Below, piece by piece: positions 14,251 through 20,155 of a DNA stretch of 39,707 nt. The translations under genes were made by a program, and so were the position numbers. The notes beneath the pieces were generated by a model. That model was not told the origin of the DNA, did not search any database, and was given only the letters and a program-made list of their open reading frames with translations. Position 1 is the first letter of the stretch. Every line of letters begins with the position of its first letter. The DNA is from Candidatus Faecousia faecavium (GTDB lineage: Bacteria > Bacillota > Clostridia > Oscillospirales > Oscillospiraceae): NCBI GenBank assembly GCA_018712645.1, contig DVGO01000030.1, positions 1-39,707 on the forward strand, written 5' to 3'.

Positions 14251-14272
14251 ATAAGTGTACTAATAGATTAGA
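14235..14272 (+). promoter_or_regulatory. Nested double-dyad operator for the BlaI-type repressor
   Basis: Two nested perfect inverted repeats share one centre: outer TCTAAT (14235-14240) with ATTAGA (14267-14272), and inner TTAGTA (14244-14249) with TACTAA (14258-14263). The inner TAGTA/TACTA halves resemble BlaI/MecI-type operators. The dyad covers the -10 box and the start site, which fits tight repression. Confidence 0.8.
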
Positions 14273-14289
14273 CCTAGGAGGATACGTCT

Positions 14290-14640
14290 ATGCCTACGCC
14301 GAAAATATTTGAAAGTGAGTACCGCTTCTGCCTGATTCTCTGGGAGCATCAGCCCATCAAGAGCAGCGAACTGGCAAAGCTTTGCAAGCAGAAGCTGGAC
14401 TGGTCCAAAACCACCACCTATACCGTTATCAAGCGCCTGTCTGAGCGGGGGGTGGTGAAGAACGAGAATACCATCGTCACCGCTCTGATATCCAAAGAGG
14501 AAGCTCAGCTGAGTGAATTGGATGAGCTGATGGAGAAGAAATTTGAAGGCTCTTTACCTGCCTTCATTGCGGCCTTTGGCCGACGGCAGGAACTTTCGGA
14601 AGAGGGGATACAGCAGATCCGCCGGATCATCGAAGGCTAA
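14290..14640 (+). CDS. BlaI/MecI/CopY family transcriptional repressor
   Basis: A 116-residue repressor with an N-terminal winged helix (ESEYRFCLILWEHQPIKSSELAKLC, then WSKTTTYTVIKRLSERGVVKNEN) and a C-terminal dimerisation helix. The WSKTTTYTVIKRL recognition segment is typical of BlaI/MecI. It would bind the dyad upstream and be inactivated by cleavage triggered by the M56 protease encoded 12 bp downstream. The SD is AGGAGG, eight bases before the ATG. No beta-lactamase gene is next to it, so the regulon is unlikely to be simply beta-lactam resistance. Confidence 0.93.
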   Translation: MPTPKIFESEYRFCLILWEHQPIKSSELAKLCKQKLDWSKTTTYTVIKRLSERGVVKNENTIVTALISKEEAQLSELDELMEKKFEGSLPAFIAAFGRRQELSEEGIQQIRRIIEG

Positions 14641-14652
14641 AGGAGGTGCCCA

Positions 14653-17600
14653 ATGGAAGCGCTGTTTGTCACATTGGTAAACATGAGCATCACCGCCAGC
14701 TGGCTGGTGCTGGCGATCATCGGAGTGCGGCTGGTGTTCCGAAAAACACCCAAGTGGATTTTGTGCCTGCTGTGGGGACTGGTTGCGCTGCGGCTGATTT
14801 TTCCCTTCTCACTGGAAAGTGCCTTGAGCCTGATTCCCAGCGCCCAAACCTTGCCCCAGGAAATTGTCTATACCGCCCAGCCGGAAATCCAAAGCGGCAT
14901 TGATGCTGTGGATTCCGTGGTAAATCCGGTCCTGGAAGAAAATTTGACCGCATCAGAACCTGCGGTGACAAGCGCCAACCCGACTCAGATTTGGTCTTTC
15001 CTGCTGTCCGTAACCTGGGCTGCAGGCTGCGGCTGTATGCTTTTGTACGCGCTGATCAGTTACTTGCTGCTGAAGCACCGGGTTGCTGCGGCAATTCCCC
15101 TGGAAAAGGAAATCAAACAAAGTGAACGGGTTGACTCTCCTTTTGTGTTGGGCCTGGTTCGACCGGTGATTTACCTTCCCATATCCATAAGTCCCAAGGA
15201 CTTGCCCTACGTCATTTCCCATGAGCAATCCCACATCCGCCGGGGAGATCACTGGTGGAAGCCGGTTGGCTTTGTCCTTTTGAGCGTCTATTGGTTCAAT
15301 CCGGTATTGTGGCTGGCTTACATCCTGCTGTGCCGGGACATTGAGGCTGCCTGCGATGAGCGGGTGATCCGGGATATGGGCATGGAGGATCGCCGTGCCT
15401 ATTCTACGGCATTGCTCAATTGCAGCATCCGCCGCAAGTCCATCGCCGCCTGCCCGCTGGCGTTCGGCGAGGTGGGGGTCAAGGAGCGGATCAAAAGTGT
15501 CATGCACTATAAGAAGCCGGGATTCTGGATACTGCTGGCGGCACTGGTGGTCACCATCGTGGTGGCGGTGTGCTTCCTGACAAATCCTGTTGCACCCCAG
15601 CAAGTGCAATGGCTGGATGCTGGTGCTGAGCCAGACACCTCGCTGCAGTGCAAAACCATGGAGCAGACCTATTATCACGACGGGGTTATGACCGGAACTG
15701 CCAAAACCGAACACTATTACGGCAATGGTGGACAGCGCCTGTATATGATCGAGTATCGGGATGGGGAGATTGCAGGGAAGATTATTACGGACATGGATGC
15801 CTATGGCAATATAGTGGGAAGCACATTCTATCTGCCTGACGGAATTACCCAGACCGACATATTGGAATATCAAGTAACCCTGGATTGGCGTCACCGTCTT
15901 GTTCGTAAGGAGAGTTACAGCGGGGATACCGTATCGATGAGGTATGAATGTGAATATGACTGGCGGGGAAATGCTGTATGGGAACAAACCACCCAAATGT
16001 ACGGGGAAAATGGCGAAGTCAGCTTTGTCAGCCAGACGAAACGCACCTATAACTGGCTGGGGCAGCAGACTCTGAAAGAAGTACAGCAGGAATTCGGAGG
16101 TGGGATTACCCGATCGGTAACGGAGTATGAAGATGGAAAACCGGTGAAGGGTACCGAATACGCAGAGGATGGTACGGTACGGTCAGAAACGGAATACATC
16201 TATAATGCGGAAGGCAATCCTCAGGAGAAAATCATACGGTACAAAGATGCTGAAGTTGATGATTACCATGAAATATATGATTATCAGGAGGATGGCTACA
16301 CCATCACGGTTGTTTCTGGAAACCGTCCCGACTGGGAAACAGGCCCCAGCGATTCCATGTATTTCTGCGATTATGACGGAAACGTGCTGCGCAGACAGTG
16401 GCGCACAAACGGCTATGTAACCTGGCTGGTCCAGTACGATTACGAACCAAAGGGCCAGACGGTGGACGATGAAGCTTTTTTGGCCCAATTCCAGCAGCCC
16501 AGCGACGAGATACCCATGCCGGAAGGGGTTTCCAGTGTGGATATCTGGTACAGGGATGGAATGGCTTGTCTGGATAAAGGGGAAGAAGTTGTGCCGCTGC
16601 AGGAGATGCTCACGCAGGCATTCGAACAATCGCCGGTTTCTACAGACTCGGTTGCTGAGAAAATCCAGAATGACCTTACCTGGAATTACATAGCGGTACA
16701 TCATACTGACGATACTACCACAATGTATCGTCTTTCCGAGGACTGTGATTTAATTTGGAAGGATGCTCCTTTAAGGCAGAGACAGATTTATTCCCTGGAG
16801 CAATGGGACTGGGTACAGGACCATTTTGCACGGCTGACAAACGGCGTCAAGGACCGGCAGACCACGGGGCAGCCTTTTGCTGCAAAGGATGAGATTTTTA
16901 ACTGGACCCAGAATGTTACAACCAACGCCATTGAAAAGGCCAGCGCAAACATCCAATGGCTGACCCCGATTCAGCTGAGCAGACCACGGGAAACATGCAC
17001 GTCCGAGGGAATTCTGACCCAGGAATCACTGGACGAGCTGCTGGAGATTCTCCATCAGATTCCGGAAAGTGCATTCACTCCACAGGAAAAGGAGAAGTTG
17101 AGCTACCGGAATCTGTATAACACTTTGGATGAGGGGAATACCGAGTGTGCAGCAATTTCCATTATGGACACGGTGAATTCCCTGTGGGTGCTGATTCGTT
17201 ACAGCGAAGAAGGGATGGGTATTTTGCTCAGTGACGAACTGCAGAAGGCAGTGGATGGATCTGGAGCGTTCTTGGAATCTTATCAGTATTGGTCTGTGGA
17301 AGATGCGGTTCTGGAAGAATATATGCGCACACTTATCGAACAGCGGCCGATCGTAAATTATATGGAAGGTACAGTCGGTACCAGATATCCCTGGGAAACA
17401 ACGGTGAATTTTTCCTATGATGATTTGGATTTGACATTGCACCTGATCGAGGGCTGGGAATACGAGATTGTGGAAGGCGAACCCCAGGCCACGAACTATG
17501 GCATCCGCTGCCGGCCTGGCGATGTTTCCACTGGATGGCTCTATTTCAGTTTTTGGCCGGAAGGGTATCGCCCGGAAGAAAGCAATCGAGTCTACGATGA

Positions 17601-17823
17601 GGGATTCTGGCATGGCTATTCCACACGGCGAAGCTATCCGGAAAGTGTGGCAAGCCCCAACGGCGAACTCAATATAAGTGGAAAAGCCTGGTCTTACTGG
17701 GCGGCAAACACACTCAAAGGGGATTTTGCCGTGATTAACCAAGGCGCAGACAGCTGGTTCTCGAAATACTATGATGCTATTGAAGCCACTAAGACAATAT
17801 GCCAGATAACACTTTATGACTGA
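14653..17823 (+). CDS. BlaR1-type M56 membrane metalloprotease with long YD-repeat-like extracellular region
   Basis: A 1056-residue membrane sensor, about twice the usual BlaR1 length. Residues 1-310 are the M56 part: membrane segments near 12-30, 36-53, 113-140, 204-226 and 290-310; the zinc motif HEQSH at 190-194; and IEAACDERV at 230-238 supplying the third ligand. After the fifth membrane helix there is no penicillin-binding transpeptidase domain. Residues ~330-600 are instead a tyrosine/aspartate/glycine-rich stretch with YD-repeat-like units (YDWRGNAVWEQ, YEDGKPVKG, YNAEGNPQEK, YDGNVLRRQW). Residues ~650-1056 form further domains I do not recognise. The ligand sensed is thus probably not a beta-lactam. 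The start has AGGAGGTG upstream. It is operonic with the BlaI-type repressor and ends at a strong terminator. Confidence 0.88.
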   Translation: MEALFVTLVNMSITASWLVLAIIGVRLVFRKTPKWILCLLWGLVALRLIFPFSLESALSLIPSAQTLPQEIVYTAQPEIQSGIDAVDSVVNPVLEENLTASEPAVTSANPTQIWSFLLSVTWAAGCGCMLLYALISYLLLKHRVAAAIPLEKEIKQSERVDSPFVLGLVRPVIYLPISISPKDLPYVISHEQSHIRRGDHWWKPVGFVLLSVYWFNPVLWLAYILLCRDIEAACDERVIRDMGMEDRRAYSTALLNCSIRRKSIAACPLAFGEVGVKERIKSVMHYKKPGFWILLAALVVTIVVAVCFLTNPVAPQQVQWLDAGAEPDTSLQCKTMEQTYYHDGVMTGTAKTEHYYGNGGQRLYMIEYRDGEIAGKIITDMDAYGNIVGSTFYLPDGITQTDILEYQVTLDWRHRLVRKESYSGDTVSMRYECEYDWRGNAVWEQTTQMYGENGEVSFVSQTKRTYNWLGQQTLKEVQQEFGGGITRSVTEYEDGKPVKGTEYAEDGTVRSETEYIYNAEGNPQEKIIRYKDAEVDDYHEIYDYQEDGYTITVVSGNRPDWETGPSDSMYFCDYDGNVLRRQWRTNGYVTWLVQYDYEPKGQTVDDEAFLAQFQQPSDEIPMPEGVSSVDIWYRDGMACLDKGEEVVPLQEMLTQAFEQSPVSTDSVAEKIQNDLTWNYIAVHHTDDTTTMYRLSEDCDLIWKDAPLRQRQIYSLEQWDWVQDHFARLTNGVKDRQTTGQPFAAKDEIFNWTQNVTTNAIEKASANIQWLTPIQLSRPRETCTSEGILTQESLDELLEILHQIPESAFTPQEKEKLSYRNLYNTLDEGNTECAAISIMDTVNSLWVLIRYSEEGMGILLSDELQKAVDGSGAFLESYQYWSVEDAVLEEYMRTLIEQRPIVNYMEGTVGTRYPWETTVNFSYDDLDLTLHLIEGWEYEIVEGEPQATNYGIRCRPGDVSTGWLYFSFWPEGYRPEESNRVYDEGFWHGYSTRRSYPESVASPNGELNISGKAWSYWAANTLKGDFAVINQGADSWFSKYYDAIEATKTICQITLYD

Positions 17824-17832
17824 TTCAGTCGG

Positions 17833-17870
17833 AAAAAGCGCAGCTTTCTTTGAAAGCTGCGCTTTTTGGC
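17833..17870 (+). terminator. Strong terminator after the M56 sensor gene
   Basis: A 16-bp perfect stem (AAAAAGCGCAGCTTTC at 17833-17848 with 17852-17867) has a 3-base loop and ends in TTTTT. Confidence 0.9.
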
Positions 17871-17882
17871 AAAACGGGATGT

Positions 17883-17910
17883 TTGCATTTTGCGGAAGAT
17901 CTGCTATGAT
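17883..17910 (+). promoter_or_regulatory. Promoter of the second EFR1-type gene
   Basis: TTGCAT (17883-17888) and TATGAT (17905-17910) are separated by 16 bp, about 65 bases before the GTG start. Confidence 0.6.
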
Positions 17911-17974
17911 ATAAAAAACAGTATCCGCTGGCGGTACGTTGCAATTCCGGCGGAGGAAGAATGGAGGATTCACC

Positions 17975-18700
17975 GTGATTTTTTACTTTTCCGGAACAGG
18001 AAATTCCCAATGGGTTGCTCAGACTTTGGCCCAGAAGTTGAACGATCAGGCACAGGACATTGTTGGGCTGAACCAAATTCCCAGCCTGGAACAGGAGCAG
18101 CAGGTTGGCCTGGTGTTTCCCATCTACGCCTGGGGCGTGCCGGAGCCGATGATGCAGTTTGCTGGCAAATTGGGGAAAACCTCAGCTTTTTCCTTTGGCG
18201 TTTGTACCTGCGGAGCGGATGCCGGTCTGGCAATGAAAAAATTGTCGAAGATTTATCATCTGGACAGCAGCTACAGCATTGCCATGCCCAACAATTATAT
18301 CATCGGTTCCGAAATTGACGACGATGACACCATTGTAAGAAAACTCTCCGCCGCTCGGGCGGAACTGGAAAGCATTTCCGGGGAGATTATGCAGAAAAAG
18401 TGCGTGTATCGCGTCCAGGAAGGCAAACACCCAGCGCTGAAATCCAATGCCATCAATATGGGCTTTAATAAATTTGCCCGCACAACCAAGCCTTTTTATG
18501 CCCAGGATACCTGCAACGGCTGCGGCGCTTGTGAAAAAAACTGTCCTGCCGGTGCCATTACCCTGGAAAACGGGCGGCCGGTTTGGAAGCAGCAGTGCTA
18601 CCAGTGTATGCGCTGTATCCACGACTGCCCCCAGACCGCCATTCAGTACGGCAAGGAAACGGCAGGCAGAAAACGCTACCACCTGAGAGACTATCTGTAA
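17975..18700 (+). CDS. EFR1-type flavodoxin/4Fe-4S ferredoxin fusion (second copy)
   Basis: A ~241-residue protein with an N-terminal flavodoxin-like domain (IFYFSGTGNSQWVAQTLA, then VFPIYAWGVPEPM) and a C-terminal 2x[4Fe-4S] domain (CNGCGACEKNCP and CYQCMRCIHDCP). This is the EFR1 layout. I chose GTG at 17975 with GGAGG seven bases upstream; this puts the phosphate-binding loop at residues 5-9 as in the family. It is a monocistronic gene closed by a bidirectional terminator. It differs clearly in sequence from the EFR1-type protein at 11686-12441, so it is a paralogue rather than a recent duplicate. Its electron partners are unknown; the Fe-S/FAD oxidoreductase operon lies just beyond in convergent orientation. 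Confidence 0.9.
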   Translation: MIFYFSGTGNSQWVAQTLAQKLNDQAQDIVGLNQIPSLEQEQQVGLVFPIYAWGVPEPMMQFAGKLGKTSAFSFGVCTCGADAGLAMKKLSKIYHLDSSYSIAMPNNYIIGSEIDDDDTIVRKLSAARAELESISGEIMQKKCVYRVQEGKHPALKSNAINMGFNKFARTTKPFYAQDTCNGCGACEKNCPAGAITLENGRPVWKQQCYQCMRCIHDCPQTAIQYGKETAGRKRYHLRDYL

Positions 18701-18720
18701 AAATATATCGACATAAAAGT

Positions 18721-18757
18721 ACCGGCGCCACTGTTTGAAGTGGCGCCGGTGTTTTCT
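18721..18757. terminator. Bidirectional terminator between the EFR1-type gene and the hyp operon
   Basis: A 12-bp perfect stem (ACCGGCGCCACT at 18721-18732 with 18739-18750) with a 6-base loop lies between convergent genes, followed on the plus strand by GTTTTCTT. Confidence 0.85.
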
Positions 18758-19794
18758 TACTCGGCTCTTGCCATGGCAAGCTGGAAATCTTTGGTATCGG
18801 CAAAGATTTCGTTCTTGTAGGGATTCTTTTTCTGCTCCACAGCACGTTTGACAATAATCGCCAGCACCAGTGCGTTTACTGCCACAGAGAGGATGGAGAT
18901 CACGCCCTGGGGAACCGGGTTGACCGACGTGGGACGCACGGCAGCATCCATAAATCCGTCAGCGTACAGCACCGGAATGGTGGTAAACACGCTGTTATCC
19001 TGGAACAGGGGGAATACCTGAGCGAACATGCACCAGATGGCTAGGGTGTTGGCTCGGTTCTGAATCCAGCCGCCCTTATTCCACAATGCGTTGGCAACGG
19101 TGGGAGCCAGCAGCAGGGCAACGCCGCAGAACCAGGCGTGGGTGGGCAGGTTCAGATAGGTGTACTGGAAGTTCCATACATCGTAGGCCAGAATGTACAG
19201 CCAGATCATGTCAGGCCACAGCATGTCGTCATGCTTCTTGGAGGTGTAAATACCCCACCAGCCGGTCATACAGAAAATGTTGATGATACCGGCAATGCCG
19301 TTGAGCCAGTTCCACCAGCCGCCGTACAGCCAGACATTTTCGCTGGACAGCCACCAACGGTCACCGAATTCCTTCATTGCAGCAGCGCCCTTGATTGCGG
19401 ACTCGAAATCGCTGGCAACGGCAATAAGGATGTTAATGGCAACAATCACGAAGGGGAAGGCTTTGAACCACTGGGTTGCCCCGACGCCCTTTTTGTACTT
19501 GAGCATCATAAAGCCGATACACCCGGCCAGGGATGCGTACAGCTTGGCATAGTGGAACCAGCCGTTCATGTACAGATAGGTGGGATTGTTCAGCGCCCAT
19601 TCCGCCCCCATGGCAGCTCCCACATAAATGGAAATAAAATACACCGTCAGTCCCGCAGGCAGCAGCAGGAAGAAGAATGCACCGCCTTTTTTCGACCGGC
19701 GGGCAATCTCGTTGCACAGGATCAGCCCCAAAAAGACCAGCAGCCAGCCAAACAGCTGGAATCCGGCCCGTTCTCCGTAGATTTGAAACAACAT
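18757..19794 (-). CDS. DUF5692 family membrane protein, function unknown
   Basis: A 345-residue polytopic membrane protein that I place in DUF5692. It has about nine hydrophobic segments, beginning AGFQLFGWLLVFLGLILC, and a conserved aromatic middle: RWWLSSENVWLYGGWWNWLNG, FCMTGWWGIYTS and YDVWNFQYTYLNLPTHAWFCGV. Trp, His and Asp residues are abundant in or next to membrane segments (GWFHYAKLY, LPTHAW), which could form a metal or ion path, but this is speculation. It is the last gene of the hypB-oxidoreductase-hypA operon, 15 bp after hypA with GAGGAGG upstream. The context suggests a partner role such as nickel or ion movement or membrane anchoring. Confidence 0.8.
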   Translation of the reverse strand: MLFQIYGERAGFQLFGWLLVFLGLILCNEIARRSKKGGAFFFLLLPAGLTVYFISIYVGAAMGAEWALNNPTYLYMNGWFHYAKLYASLAGCIGFMMLKYKKGVGATQWFKAFPFVIVAINILIAVASDFESAIKGAAAMKEFGDRWWLSSENVWLYGGWWNWLNGIAGIINIFCMTGWWGIYTSKKHDDMLWPDMIWLYILAYDVWNFQYTYLNLPTHAWFCGVALLLAPTVANALWNKGGWIQNRANTLAIWCMFAQVFPLFQDNSVFTTIPVLYADGFMDAAVRPTSVNPVPQGVISILSVAVNALVLAIIVKRAVEQKKNPYKNEIFADTKDFQLAMARAE

Positions 19795-19809
19795 ACCGGT
19801 TACCTCCTC

Positions 19810-20154
19810 TTAAATTGCGGATATTTCTTTGATATTCAGCTCATTTCCTTTGATTAACCAGGTTTTTTCACTGCCGCAGTAAGGACAGATTCGCCCATAG
19901 GCCACGGTGCCGTAGTCTTTTCCGCAGCCGTCGCAGTGGGTAATGGCTTCCAGTGTCTGCACCAGCAGCTTGCTGTTTTCAAACAGGGGCCGCTTTTTTG
20001 CGGCCCACTGCCAGCAGTCGATGAGATAGTCCCCCACAACGGTGGAAACCTCCCCAATTTCCAGAGTTACGCTCTGAATCTGGGTCAGCTCATTGTCCTT
20101 CGCCACACCCTCCAACGTGTCCATGACGTGAAAGACAATTCCCAGCTCGTGCAT
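19810..20154 (-). CDS. hypA: Hydrogenase/urease nickel incorporation protein HypA
   Basis: A 114-residue HypA, the nickel-binding metallochaperone that, with HypB, delivers Ni to hydrogenase or urease precursors. The N-terminus MHELGIVFHVMDTLE contains the essential His2 of the Ni site. The structural zinc site is CDGCGKDYG and CPYCGSEKT (two CxxC pairs, near residues 74-77 and 91-94). Length and order match the family. It begins one base after the preceding oxidoreductase gene ends, so it is translationally coupled to it. No hydrogenase subunits, hypCDEF or urease genes are visible in the window, which is the unusual point. Confidence 0.93.
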   Translation of the reverse strand: MHELGIVFHVMDTLEGVAKDNELTQIQSVTLEIGEVSTVVGDYLIDCWQWAAKKRPLFENSKLLVQTLEAITHCDGCGKDYGTVAYGRICPYCGSEKTWLIKGNELNIKEISAI

Positions 20155-20155
20155 A

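Noticed and set aside
14290..17823. Classical beta-lactam resistance regulator pair (blaI-blaR1)
   Set aside because: The sensor has no penicillin-binding domain and no beta-lactamase gene is adjacent.
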